From the NCBI GenBank assembly GCA_023249815.1, contig JAHFBX010000115.1, positions 1 to 8,474 of the forward strand: 8,474 bases of DNA, given 5' to 3'. Source of the DNA: Candidatus Eiseniibacteriota bacterium. Its GTDB lineage: Bacteria > Eisenbacteria > RBG-16-71-46. Position 1 is the first letter of the stretch. Each line of letters opens with the position of its first letter. The notes beneath the pieces were generated by a model. That model did no database searches. It was not told where the DNA came from and saw nothing but the letters and a program-made list of their open reading frames with translations. Shown piece after piece: positions 1-8,381 of this stretch. The position numbers and the translations under genes were made by a program.

Positions 1-435
1 GTCGTCCATGGCGATGAAGAAGCCGAAGCACCTGGTACTCGAGGGCACGCGAAACGTCTTTGGATCGCCGCGCATGGGATTCTGATCGAAGACGACGGCG
101 CTGGTCGCGCCGTTCAAGAGCGGCACGCCGCAGCCCTCCGCGTACCAGCCGATGCGGGCGGGAGCTGACTTGCGGTCGAGGAGCGTCAGCAGCATGGGTT
201 TGCCGGGGTTCAGCCACACCCATGGATCGGGGTCGCCCGGCCGCGCTCCGACGTAGTCGGTGCGCGCCTGGATGCGGCCGGCGCCGACGTAGCGATCGAG
301 CTTCTTCTGGAGGTCGTACAGGGCACCCTCGCGACTGCTGCCCAGTACGAGCGGGAGCGGCGAGGCCGCGAGACAGGGGCCGGCGACGGCGAGCAGCGCA
401 AGCGCTGCCCATACCCGGAGGGGCACAGGCCTCAT
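1..435 (-). CDS. Secreted protein of unknown function, N-terminal part (runs off left edge)
   Basis: An open frame of 145 codons starts at ATG 435-433 and reaches the left edge with no stop, so the C-terminus is missing. The start is supported by an AGGAG at 446-442, six bases upstream. Residues 1-24 form a clear Sec signal peptide: Arg at 2 and 7, then a hydrophobic Ala/Leu/Val core, with cleavage likely near CLA-A (residues 21-24). Cys21 follows Pro, so this is not a canonical lipobox. The mature part has a W-x-W-L-N-P-G motif (residues 72-78), a GWY at 96-98, two cysteines (C102, C136) that could form a disulfide, and an FGFF at 137-140. The spacing of GWY and FGF(F/Y) loosely resembles beta-sandwich modules of secreted or surface proteins, often ones with sorting tails. 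That is only a resemblance and I do not recognise a family. The gene is separated from lpd by about 300 bases and is probably transcribed on its own. Confidence 0.75.
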   Translation of the reverse strand, partial: MRPVPLRVWAALALLAVAGPCLAASPLPLVLGSSREGALYDLQKKLDRYVGAGRIQARTDYVGARPGDPDPWVWLNPGKPMLLTLLDRKSAPARIGWYAEGCGVPLLNGATSAVVFDQNPMRGDPKTFRVPSSTRCFGFFIAMDD

Positions 436-571
436 GGACGTCTCCTGAGCGGGGACAAGGGGAACCGGAAGCAATTGTCGAGCAAGGGGGGTCCGGCGCA
501 TCCGGGCACCGGCGCTCGCGCAGGGGAACTGGGAGCGCGAACGGGGATTGCTTGCATGAAAAGTCTGCGGG

Positions 572-604
572 ATTGCATTTCGCGACGGCAAGCGAATTCG
601 CAAT
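572..604. repeat. Imperfect inverted repeat in the intergenic region
   Basis: ATTGC (572-576) pairs with GCAAT (600-604), and TTCGC (579-583) pairs with GCGAA (592-596). A small internal mismatch separates the two stems and the loop is 8 bases. The right arm contains a perfect 10-base palindrome, GCGAATTCGC, at 592-601. It lies about 140 bases upstream of the secreted-protein start. It has no adjacent T tract on either strand, so it is not a typical terminator. It could be a protein-binding site or a transcript hairpin, or it may be chance. Confidence 0.4.
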
Positions 605-664
605 GCCTCGCACGCTTTCCACATTCGCCCCACATTCCGCGCGTGCGAGTACGACTGCACTGAA

Positions 665-701
665 CGTCGTCACGCGACGGGCGTACACGCTGTGGGCGTG
701 T
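665..701. repeat. Two small hairpins just downstream of lpd
   Basis: ACACGC (685-690) and GCGTGT (696-701) form a perfect 6-bp stem with a 5-base loop. CGTCG (665-669) and CGACG (675-679) form a perfect 5-bp stem, also with a 5-base loop. Both lie 31-67 bases after the lpd stop codon, where the operon transcript would be expected to end. Neither is followed by a T run on the minus strand, so a classical intrinsic terminator is not shown. They may protect the 3' end, or may be background in GC-rich DNA. Confidence 0.35.
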
Positions 702-731
702 TGACCCAAACGTCGACAGCGCGGTGACCTG

Positions 732-2138
<1,407 letters not shown>

Positions 2139-2146
2139 CGAAGCAT

Positions 2147-2151
2147 CTCCT
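2147..2151 (-). promoter_or_regulatory. Ribosome binding site of lpd
   Basis: AGGAG reads on the minus strand at 2151-2147, eight bases before the GTG start of lpd. It sits inside the 22-base gap after the sucB stop and fixes the GTG as the start. The ATG overlapping this site opens only a three-codon frame. Confidence 0.75.
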
Positions 2152-2160
2152 GCATCCCGT

Positions 2161-3432
2161 TCATATCGCGAGCAGCATGCGCTCGGGATCCTCGAGGCGC
2201 TCCTTCACGCGCACGAGGAACGTGACCGCCTGCTGCCCGTCGACCAGGCGATGGTCGTACGAGAGCGCCACGTACATCATCGGGCGCACGACGACCTGGT
2301 CGTTCACGACGACCGGCCGCTTCTCGATCTTGTGCATGCCGAGGATGCCGCTCTGGGGCGGGTTCAAGATCGGCGTGGAGAGCAGCGAACCGAACACGCC
2401 GCCATTCGTGAGGGTGAACGTGCCACCCGAGAGCTCCTGCGGCGTGAGCTGGGCGTCGCGTGCGCGCTGCGCCAGGCGCGCGACCTCGCGCTCGAGCCCG
2501 GCCAGGTCCAGCGACTGCGCGTCGCGCATCACGGGCACGACCAGCCCGCGCTCGGTGCTCGCCGCGATACCGAGGTGGACGGCGCGGTGGAAGACGATGT
2601 CCGTCCCGCGGATCTCGGCGTTCACGGCCGGCACGTCGGCCAGTGCCTGAACGCACGCTCGCGCGAAGAAGCTCATGAAGCCGAGCTTGACGCCATGCTT
2701 CTTCTCGAATGCGTCCTTGTGCCGGGTGCGCACCTCGATCACCCGCGACATGTCGATCTCGTTGAACGTCGTCAGGATCGCCGCCGTGTGTTGCGCCTGG
2801 ACGAGGCGCTCGGCGATGCGAAGCCGGATCCGGCTCATGGGCTCCACCCGATCCCCCGGTCCGACCCCGGCGGTCGCGGCGGCCGGAGCGGCGGGCTCGG
2901 CCGCGGGCGGCGACGCGGCCGGTTCTGGCGGTGCCTGCACCGGTGCGCGGCCCTCCAGCTGGCGCAGTGCGTCCTCCTTGAGGATGCGGCCGTGGGGTCC
3001 GGACCCCGCGATGCTCGCGGGGTCGAGGCCGCGTTCCTCGACGATGCGGCGCACAGCGGGCGACAGCGCCGGAGGAGCGGGAGCGACACTGGCCGGGAGC
3101 GCGACGGGCGTGGCGGCTGCGGTGGGTACCCGAGGCGCTGCGGCAGCGGTCGGCGCGACCGGTGCGATCGGAGTCGCAGGAGGTGCGGGCGTCGCCACCC
3201 CTGGCGCGATGCGACCGAGCAGGTCGCCCACCTTCACCACGTCGCCGGCGTGCCTCGCATGCGACAGCACACCCGCGACGTCGGCGACGATCTCCACCGC
3301 GGCCTTGTCCGTCTCGAGCGTCGCGATGGGTTCGTCCGCGCGCACGGCGGCGCCCTCGGGCCTTAACCACTCCACGAGCGTCGCCTCGGAGATGGACTCC
3401 GCGAGCCGCGGCACCTTCACGTCGATGCTCAC
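2161..3432 (-). CDS. sucB: 2-oxoglutarate dehydrogenase E2, dihydrolipoyl succinyltransferase
   Basis: This 423-residue core enzyme transfers the succinyl group from its lipoyl arm to CoA. Domains in order: one lipoyl domain (about 1-77) with the lipoylated lysine K43 in ETDKA; an Ala/Pro-rich linker (78-120); a peripheral subunit-binding domain (about 122-160) with the SPAVRRI and GPHGRI motifs; a second Ala/Pro linker (161-192); and the catalytic domain (193-423) ending in SYDHRLVDG, with H394 and D398. A single lipoyl domain and this length are typical of succinyltransferases, whereas many pyruvate dehydrogenase E2s carry two or three. Together with the SucA-type neighbour, this supports the succinyl substrate. 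The same frame stays open far upstream, but the true start is GTG 3432-3430: the lipoyl domain begins immediately there, GGGGAGG lies 7 bases upstream, and the start overlaps the sucA stop as GTGA. That overlap implies translational coupling to E1. Confidence 0.96.
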   Translation of the reverse strand: MSIDVKVPRLAESISEATLVEWLRPEGAAVRADEPIATLETDKAAVEIVADVAGVLSHARHAGDVVKVGDLLGRIAPGVATPAPPATPIAPVAPTAAAAPRVPTAAATPVALPASVAPAPPALSPAVRRIVEERGLDPASIAGSGPHGRILKEDALRQLEGRAPVQAPPEPAASPPAAEPAAPAAATAGVGPGDRVEPMSRIRLRIAERLVQAQHTAAILTTFNEIDMSRVIEVRTRHKDAFEKKHGVKLGFMSFFARACVQALADVPAVNAEIRGTDIVFHRAVHLGIAASTERGLVVPVMRDAQSLDLAGLEREVARLAQRARDAQLTPQELSGGTFTLTNGGVFGSLLSTPILNPPQSGILGMHKIEKRPVVVNDQVVVRPMMYVALSYDHRLVDGQQAVTFLVRVKERLEDPERMLLAI

Positions 3433-6200
3433 GATCCGGCCTCCCCGCGTACGTTCGCCTTCGATACGGCGGTCCCGTTCGCTCCGCCCGCCTCGGAAGC
3501 CTCGCCGAGCGCCTGCGCGATCAGCGCCGCCTCCTGCTGCTGGTGCGTGGCGTAGAAGCCCGTCGCCGGCGACGCCGCGCTCCGCCTCGCGACGAGGCCC
3601 AGCGCGTGGCCCGCCGGAACCACCGCCTCCAGGCGGTGCCGCAGGTGCCGCCATCCGCCCATGTTCGCCGGCTCCTCCTGCACCCAGGCCACGTCGCGCA
3701 CGTGCGGGTAGGCGGCGAACAGCGCGGCCAGCTCGGTGGCCGGGAACGGGTAGAGCTGCTCCAGTCGCACGAGCGCCACGTCGGTGAGGTTTCGCTGCTC
3801 CCGCGCTTCGCGCAGCGCATAGTGCACCTTCCCCGTCGTCAGCCGGATGCGGCGCACGCGCGCGGGATCCGCGAGCGTGTCGTCCAGCACGGCCTGGAAC
3901 GTGCCGTCGGTGAACTCGCGCACGGGCGACACCGCCCACTTGTGCCGCAGCAGGCTCTTCGGACTCATGATGACGAGCGGCTTACGGAACGAGCGGTGGA
4001 GCTGGCGGCGCAGCACATGGAACAGCTGCGCCGGCGTCGTGAGGTTGCAGATCTGCATGTTGCGGTCGGCGCACAGTTCGAGAAACCGCTCGAGCCGGCC
4101 GCTCGAGTGCTCGGGCCCTTGTCCCTCGTAGCCGTGCGGCAGGAGCAGCGTGAGCCCGGACATGCGCCCCCACTTGGCTTCGCCCGAGGCGATGAACTGG
4201 TCGATGATGACCTGCGCCACGTTCGCGAAGTCGCCGAACTGCGCCTCCCACACCCCGAGCGTGTGCGGGTCCGCGGTGCTGAACCCGTACTCGAAGCCCA
4301 GCACCGCCGCCTCGGAGAGCATGGTGTCGATGATCTCGAACCGGCCCTGCTCGGGAGCCAGGTGTTGGAGCGGCACCCACCGCCGGCCGTCCTGCGCGTC
4401 GAACAGCGCCGCGTGCCGGTGGGTGAACGTGCCGCGGCCGGAGTCCTGACCGCTCACGCGCACGTTCCGCCCCTCGAGCAACAGGCTGCCGTAGGCGAGC
4501 GCCTCGCCGAGCGACCAGTCCACGCGGTCCTCGAGGAACATGCGCCGGCGGTCGCCCGCGAGCTGCGCGATCTTGCGATGCGGACGGAAGTCTTCGGGCA
4601 GGCGCGTGAGCCCATGCAGCACCTGCTCCAGCGACTCGCGCGACGAGCGGGTGTCGGCGCTCCAGTCGTCCCCCGCCCACTCGAGCCCGCGCCACGTCCC
4701 GTGCGGCGCGTGCCGCTCGGGCTGTACGGGCTCGCTCGAGGCCCGTCGATGCGCGGCCCGGTATGTGGCGTCCAGCTCCTTCTCGAGTCGCTCGACGGCC
4801 GCGCGGTCGAGCACGCCGGCGCTGACCAGCGTCTCGGCGTAGCGCCTGGCGGCGGGGACGTGCGCGGCGATCCGTTGGTACATGAGGGGTTGCGTGAACG
4901 TGGGATCGTCCATCTCGTTGTGGCCGTGCTTGCGGTAGCACACGAGGTCGATGCACACGTCGCGCTTGAACCGCATGCGGTACTCGAGTGCCAACGTCAT
5001 CGCGTGCACCGCCGCCTCGGGGTCGTCGCCGTTCACGTGGAACACGGGCGCGTCCACGATGCGCATGATGCCGGAGGGATAGCGCGTCGCCCGGGCGTCG
5101 TGCGGCGACGTCGTGAAGCCCACCTGGTTGTTGATCACGAGGTGGAGGGTGCCGCCGGTCTGGTAGGCCGGCAGCTGCGCCATGGCCAGCGTCTCGGGGA
5201 CGATGCCCTCGCCCGAGAACGCCGCGTCACCGTGAATCAGCACGGGGATGCCGCGGTTGCGATCGCGGTCGGCCATCATCTCCTGCCGCGCCCGCAGGTC
5301 GCCCAGCACGACCGGATCCACGAACTCGAGGTGGCTGGGGTTGTACGTGAGCGAGAGGTGGATGCGCCGGCCGTCCGGCATGTCGTGATTCGCGGAATAA
5401 CCCAGATGGTACTTCACGTCATCGTGACCCTGGACATCGGGCGGCGCGAACGCGGATTCGAACTCGCTGAAGATCACGTCGAGCGGCTTCTTCATGATGT
5501 TCGCGAGGAAGTTGATGCGCCCGCGGTGCGGCATGCCGATCGTGAGCTGCTCCACACCGAGCGCCGCCGCGCCGGAGACGAGCGTCTCGAACATCGGGAT
5601 CAGCGACGCGCTGCCCTCGAGCGAAAAGCGCTTCTGCCCCGTGTAGCGCGCGTGCAGGAACTGCTCGAAGCCATCCGCCTGGAACAGCGCCCGCAACACG
5701 CCGACGCGCGCGGCGTCGGCGAGCTGCGGGCGATTGCGCGTGCTCTCCATGCGCGCCTGCAGCCACTCGCGCTGCGCGGCGTCCGGGATGTCCATGAACT
5801 CGGGGCCGAGCGTGCCGCAATAGGTCTCGCGCAGCGCGTCGACCAACTGCCGAAGCGTGCCCTGGAACGTGCCGTGGAACGGCGCCTGCACCTCGCGATC
5901 GAGGTCCGCCTCGGTGAGCCCGAACGCCGCCAGCTCCAGGAACGGGTGGCTCCCAGCAGCGTCGTCGGAGAGCGGGTCGAGACGGGCGACCAGGTGGCCG
6001 AACTCGCGATAGGCGTGGACGAGCGCATACGCGCTGTCGGGCCCGCCGGCCGCCGCGGGGCGCCGTTCGCCGAACTCGACGCCGGAAAAGAACAGCGCCC
6101 AGTCCTCGGGCACCGAGCCTGGATTCTCCGACCAGCGGCGATGCTGCTCCTCGATGTAGTCAGCGTTCGCCCGTAGGATGAAGTCGCTGCGCCCGGACAT
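3429..6200 (-). CDS. sucA: 2-oxoglutarate dehydrogenase E1 component (thiamine diphosphate dependent)
   Basis: This 923-residue enzyme decarboxylates 2-oxoglutarate and succinylates the lipoyl group of E2; E. coli SucA is about the same length. The N-terminus (about 9-44) matches the short helical segment that family E1 proteins use to bind E2. Conserved motifs in order: GMPHRGR (222-228, H225), NPSHLE (287-292, H290), the thiamine diphosphate motif from G324-D325 to N357-N358, HGHNEMDDPTFTQPLMY (425-441), GRGTFTHRHA (588-597), the transketolase-like segment with HGYEGQGPEHSS (689-700), and EEPANMGGW (842-850). Start ATG 6200-6198 has AGAGG (6211-6207) six bases upstream. The variant NEMDDP resembles the NEMDEP of animal enzymes more than the NEGDEP of many bacteria. 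The stop overlaps the sucB start by 4 bases. E1 is separate from E2, unlike the actinobacterial Kgd fusion. Confidence 0.98.
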   Translation of the reverse strand: MSGRSDFILRANADYIEEQHRRWSENPGSVPEDWALFFSGVEFGERRPAAAGGPDSAYALVHAYREFGHLVARLDPLSDDAAGSHPFLELAAFGLTEADLDREVQAPFHGTFQGTLRQLVDALRETYCGTLGPEFMDIPDAAQREWLQARMESTRNRPQLADAARVGVLRALFQADGFEQFLHARYTGQKRFSLEGSASLIPMFETLVSGAAALGVEQLTIGMPHRGRINFLANIMKKPLDVIFSEFESAFAPPDVQGHDDVKYHLGYSANHDMPDGRRIHLSLTYNPSHLEFVDPVVLGDLRARQEMMADRDRNRGIPVLIHGDAAFSGEGIVPETLAMAQLPAYQTGGTLHLVINNQVGFTTSPHDARATRYPSGIMRIVDAPVFHVNGDDPEAAVHAMTLALEYRMRFKRDVCIDLVCYRKHGHNEMDDPTFTQPLMYQRIAAHVPAARRYAETLVSAGVLDRAAVERLEKELDATYRAAHRRASSEPVQPERHAPHGTWRGLEWAGDDWSADTRSSRESLEQVLHGLTRLPEDFRPHRKIAQLAGDRRRMFLEDRVDWSLGEALAYGSLLLEGRNVRVSGQDSGRGTFTHRHAALFDAQDGRRWVPLQHLAPEQGRFEIIDTMLSEAAVLGFEYGFSTADPHTLGVWEAQFGDFANVAQVIIDQFIASGEAKWGRMSGLTLLLPHGYEGQGPEHSSGRLERFLELCADRNMQICNLTTPAQLFHVLRRQLHRSFRKPLVIMSPKSLLRHKWAVSPVREFTDGTFQAVLDDTLADPARVRRIRLTTGKVHYALREAREQRNLTDVALVRLEQLYPFPATELAALFAAYPHVRDVAWVQEEPANMGGWRHLRHRLEAVVPAGHALGLVARRSAASPATGFYATHQQQEAALIAQALGEASEAGGANGTAVSKANVRGEAGS
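3440..3446 (-). promoter_or_regulatory. Ribosome binding site of sucB inside the end of sucA
   Basis: GGGGAGG reads on the minus strand at 3446-3440, within the last codons of sucA and seven bases before the GTG start of sucB. It decides the sucB start, since the frame is open far upstream and has no closer ATG. Confidence 0.75.
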
Positions 6201-6218
6201 GCGAAACCTCTGGTGTGA

Positions 6219-6261
6219 CTGCGATTGCGTGGTCGCAGCCCCCGGTTGGATCGCCGGGGAC
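6219..6261 (-). promoter_or_regulatory. Two adjacent hairpins in the presumed sucA leader
   Basis: In transcript order, CCCCGG (6259-6254) pairs with CCGGGG (6245-6240); in RNA this can extend by one G-U and one G-C pair. It is followed directly by TCGCAG... read as CTGCGA (6238-6233) pairing with TCGCAG (6224-6219). Both stems are perfect over 6 bp and both loops are 8 bases ending in CAA. The second hairpin ends 18 bases before the sucA ATG, just ahead of its ribosome binding site. Neither is followed by a T tract, so they do not look like a terminator. They could affect leader folding, stability or translation. This is inferred from base pairing only, and short stems are common by chance at this GC content. 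Confidence 0.35.
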
Positions 6262-6278
6262 GCGGCCTCGGGCGAGCC

Positions 6279-6287
6279 AAATTAGCA
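6279..6287 (-). promoter_or_regulatory. Weak candidate extended -10 promoter element for sucA
   Basis: TGCTAATTT reads on the minus strand at 6287-6279. It is the only AT-rich patch in the gap between the peptidase gene and sucA and resembles an extended -10 element. No recognisable -35 hexamer lies 16-18 bases upstream. If used, transcription would begin roughly 70 bases before the sucA start and include both leader hairpins. Confidence 0.25.
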
Positions 6288-6305
6288 CGAAGCACGCCCC
6301 TGCTG

Positions 6306-6328
6306 AGCCTGCGATTCTCTCGCGGGCT
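6306..6328. repeat. Inverted repeat overlapping the stop of the peptidase gene
   Basis: AGCC-T-GCGA (6306-6314) faces TCGC-G-GGCT (6320-6328) around a 5-base loop. On the minus strand, which carries the gene, there is one C-A mismatch in a 9-bp stem. On the plus strand the same position is a G-U pair and the stem is continuous. The repeat covers two bases of the TAG stop (6329-6327). No T run follows on the minus strand, so it is at best a weak transcript-end structure for the peptidase gene. Confidence 0.3.
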
Positions 6329-8381
6329 AACGTTTCGGGGAGGAAGAACCAGCCGCGCCTCGGAGCGCTCGGACCCTCGCCGGCGATCCCGGCGCTCGGG
6401 TGGCCGTGGCCGGCTCGAGTACGCGCGCGTCGAACCAGTCCCGGTTCTCCTCCATCGCGGCGCGCACCGCCTTGGGCTTGTTGAGCCCATGCCCGAACCC
6501 GGGAAACACCGTGAGGCGAGCCTCCACGCCGACGTCCACGAGCGCCCGATAGAGTTCGCGCGCGTTCGGCGTCGGCACGCGGGCATCCGCGCCGCCGTGC
6601 TGGATCAGCACCGGGCAACCCGCTCCCTGCCGCACGTTCGTGATCGGCGACGTGCGCGAGTACACGTCCGGATCGTCCCACGGCGTGCTCTTCAGGTACT
6701 CCCGCGTGAACGGCGTGATATCGGTGTTGACGTAGTAGGTCATCCAGTCCGAGATGCCCGCGCCCACGGAGATGGCACGGAAGCGGCGCGACTCGTTCGT
6801 GGCGAGGAACGCGGAGATGTAGCCACCCTGGCTCCAGCCCATGACGCCGACGCGCGTGGAGTCCACGAGCCCGCGCCTCACCAGCTCCTCGATGCCACTC
6901 ACCACGTCCCACGCATCGCCGACGCCGAGGTTCCGCACGTTGAGCGCGCGGAACGCCGCACCGTAGCCGGCGCTGCCGCGGTAGTTGGGCTCCAGCACCA
7001 GCGCACCCTTTGCGAGCCAGTGTTCGATCGGGTAGACGTACGTGGCGCCGAAGCGCGTCGGCCGCGATACCGCCGTGGGCCCGCCGTGGATGACCACGAA
7101 CAACGGCCGCGCCCTGCCGGGTCGCCAATCCGCGGGCTTCCGCAGCACGCCCTCGATGCGGGCGCCGTCGCGGCTCGCCCACTTCACGCGCTCGGCGGTG
7201 CCGAGCGTCCAGCCCCGGAGCTGCTCGCCCAAGCGCGTGAGCGCGCGGCCTGGTTCGCCCGTGCGCGCGAGAAACACCTCCGGATAGTGCGTGGGGTCGC
7301 CCGCCACCCACGTCACCCAGCGCCCGTCGCGCGACAGGTTCCATGCGCTGCCCGCCCAGCCCTCCTCCGGCGCCACGCGCGTCGGCGCACCCGTCGCTTG
7401 ATCGAGCCGGTAGAGATAGGCCGCCATGCCGCGGTTCGCCTCCATCCACACGCCCTCGCGCGTCCACGCCACCAGGCCCGCGTCCTCGTCGAACTCGCGC
7501 GTCAGCACGCGCGGCGTGCCTCCGCGCGCAGGTACCACCGCGATCCAGCCGTTCGCGTAGTACCAACCCGGTTGTTCACCCGACGTCTCGAACGCGATCG
7601 CCTCGCCGTCCGGCGACCACACCGGGTTCGTGTCGGGCCCCTTCCACGAGATGAGTGGCGTGACGCGCTCCGAGGCCACTTGCAGCACGGACAGGTCGTA
7701 CGTGCTGTCCACCGCCAGTGCGTCCCACGCCCGGTGCGAGAACGCCAGCCGCGTGCCGTCCGGCGACCAGCGCGCACCGCCCACCGCCCACGTCCCCTGC
7801 GTCAGCCGCTTCGCGCGGCCGCCGATGGGCTGCAGCCACAGGTTCGAGGACGCATGGTCGTCGTCACGTTCGAGCTCCCCGAGGCGATCCTCGCGTTGTT
7901 TCCGCTCCTTCGACTTCGCTTCCGGCGCCACGTAGGCAAGCTTCCGGCCGTCGGGCGACCACGCGAACGAGTTCACTCCCTCCTCGTGCGCGGTGAGCTT
8001 CTCCGCCTCGCCGCCGCGCATGTCGAGAAGCCAGACCTGTCGCTTCTCGCCGCGTTCGGAGAGAAACGCGAGCTTTCCGCCGTCGGGCGACCAGGCCGGG
8101 GACAGGTTCGACTTGGTCCCGAACGTCAGCTGCCGCGTCTCCCCCGTCGTGGCATCGGCGAGCCAGAGTTGGCTGACGAACGCGTTCCCCACCCAGTCCG
8201 TGTCACGCACGGCGTAGGCGACGTAGTGCCCGTCGGGCGAAACGACGGGAGCACTGGCCCGGCGCAAAGACAACATCTGGTCGATCGTCGGTTCGGTTCC
8301 GCTCGCGACGCGCGCGATCCCGAGCGTCATCACGCACGCGAGCGCGGGCAGGCAGCGCGAGCGATGGTCGAAACGAGGCAT
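6327..8381 (-). CDS. Secreted S9-family serine peptidase (prolyl oligopeptidase / acylaminoacyl-peptidase type)
   Basis: This 684-residue protein should cleave short peptides outside the cytoplasm. Residues 1-28 are a signal peptide (Arg-rich start, hydrophobic core, ARVASG). Residues about 35-395 form a beta-propeller with repeated W/VSPDG motifs at 47-51, 97-101, 141-145, 205-209 and 255-259, as in TolB/DPP4-type propellers. The alpha/beta-hydrolase domain (about 400-652) shows HGGP (432-435), NYRGS with Y467, nucleophile S517 in GWSQGG, D599 in HGGADARVP and H631 in GFGHG, so the catalytic triad is complete. The charged stretch 155-175 is an inter-blade loop, and the tail after 652 is low-complexity. 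The chosen start is ATG 8381-8379, because it begins the signal peptide and follows a strong AGGGGGA. An in-frame ATG at 8453 would add 24 residues ahead of it and hide the signal. Exact specificity cannot be read. It is separated from sucA by 126 bases and is probably a separate transcript. Confidence 0.92.
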   Translation of the reverse strand: MPRFDHRSRCLPALACVMTLGIARVASGTEPTIDQMLSLRRASAPVVSPDGHYVAYAVRDTDWVGNAFVSQLWLADATTGETRQLTFGTKSNLSPAWSPDGGKLAFLSERGEKRQVWLLDMRGGEAEKLTAHEEGVNSFAWSPDGRKLAYVAPEAKSKERKQREDRLGELERDDDHASSNLWLQPIGGRAKRLTQGTWAVGGARWSPDGTRLAFSHRAWDALAVDSTYDLSVLQVASERVTPLISWKGPDTNPVWSPDGEAIAFETSGEQPGWYYANGWIAVVPARGGTPRVLTREFDEDAGLVAWTREGVWMEANRGMAAYLYRLDQATGAPTRVAPEEGWAGSAWNLSRDGRWVTWVAGDPTHYPEVFLARTGEPGRALTRLGEQLRGWTLGTAERVKWASRDGARIEGVLRKPADWRPGRARPLFVVIHGGPTAVSRPTRFGATYVYPIEHWLAKGALVLEPNYRGSAGYGAAFRALNVRNLGVGDAWDVVSGIEELVRRGLVDSTRVGVMGWSQGGYISAFLATNESRRFRAISVGAGISDWMTYYVNTDITPFTREYLKSTPWDDPDVYSRTSPITNVRQGAGCPVLIQHGGADARVPTPNARELYRALVDVGVEARLTVFPGFGHGLNKPKAVRAAMEENRDWFDARVLEPATATRAPGSPARVRALRGAAGSSSPKR

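Larger units (their letters stand above)
436..731. other. Intergenic region between lpd and the secreted-protein gene
   Basis: This 296-base stretch holds no convincing gene. Short open frames here (for example 432-635 on minus and 475-663 on plus) lack ribosome binding sites and recognisable protein character. It should contain the end of the lpd transcript and the promoter of the secreted-protein gene. Positions 541-640 are visibly more AT-rich than the coding sequence, as expected near a promoter, but I could not find a well-spaced -35/-10 pair on the minus strand. Small inverted repeats inside it are listed separately. Confidence 0.6.

Noticed and set aside
60..704. A 214-codon plus-strand open frame across the left edge gene and the gap
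   Set aside because: It is extremely Arg/Ser-rich, has no ribosome binding site, and runs antisense to the secreted-protein gene, which has a convincing signal peptide.
2860..3200. GC-rich repetitive stretch within sucB that could be taken for a tandem repeat
   Set aside because: It encodes the Ala/Pro-rich flexible linkers normal between E2 domains; no regular DNA repeat unit is visible.
2161..3939. Upstream extension of sucB by 169 codons within the sucA gene
   Set aside because: The extra part is Arg/Gly/Ala-rich and overlaps the conserved sucA C-terminus in another frame. The lipoyl domain begins right at GTG 3432, which has its own ribosome binding site.
3162..6176. A 1004-codon open frame on the plus strand, antisense to sucA and the start of sucB
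   Set aside because: It is a mirror of strongly GC-biased codons in the real genes. The product is rich in Arg, Val, His and Glu with no domain pattern, while the opposite strand encodes intact SucA with all catalytic motifs.
6160..7566. A 468-codon minus-strand frame overlapping the peptidase gene
   Set aside because: It is a shifted-frame shadow of the peptidase gene, whose propeller and catalytic motifs are all in the other frame.
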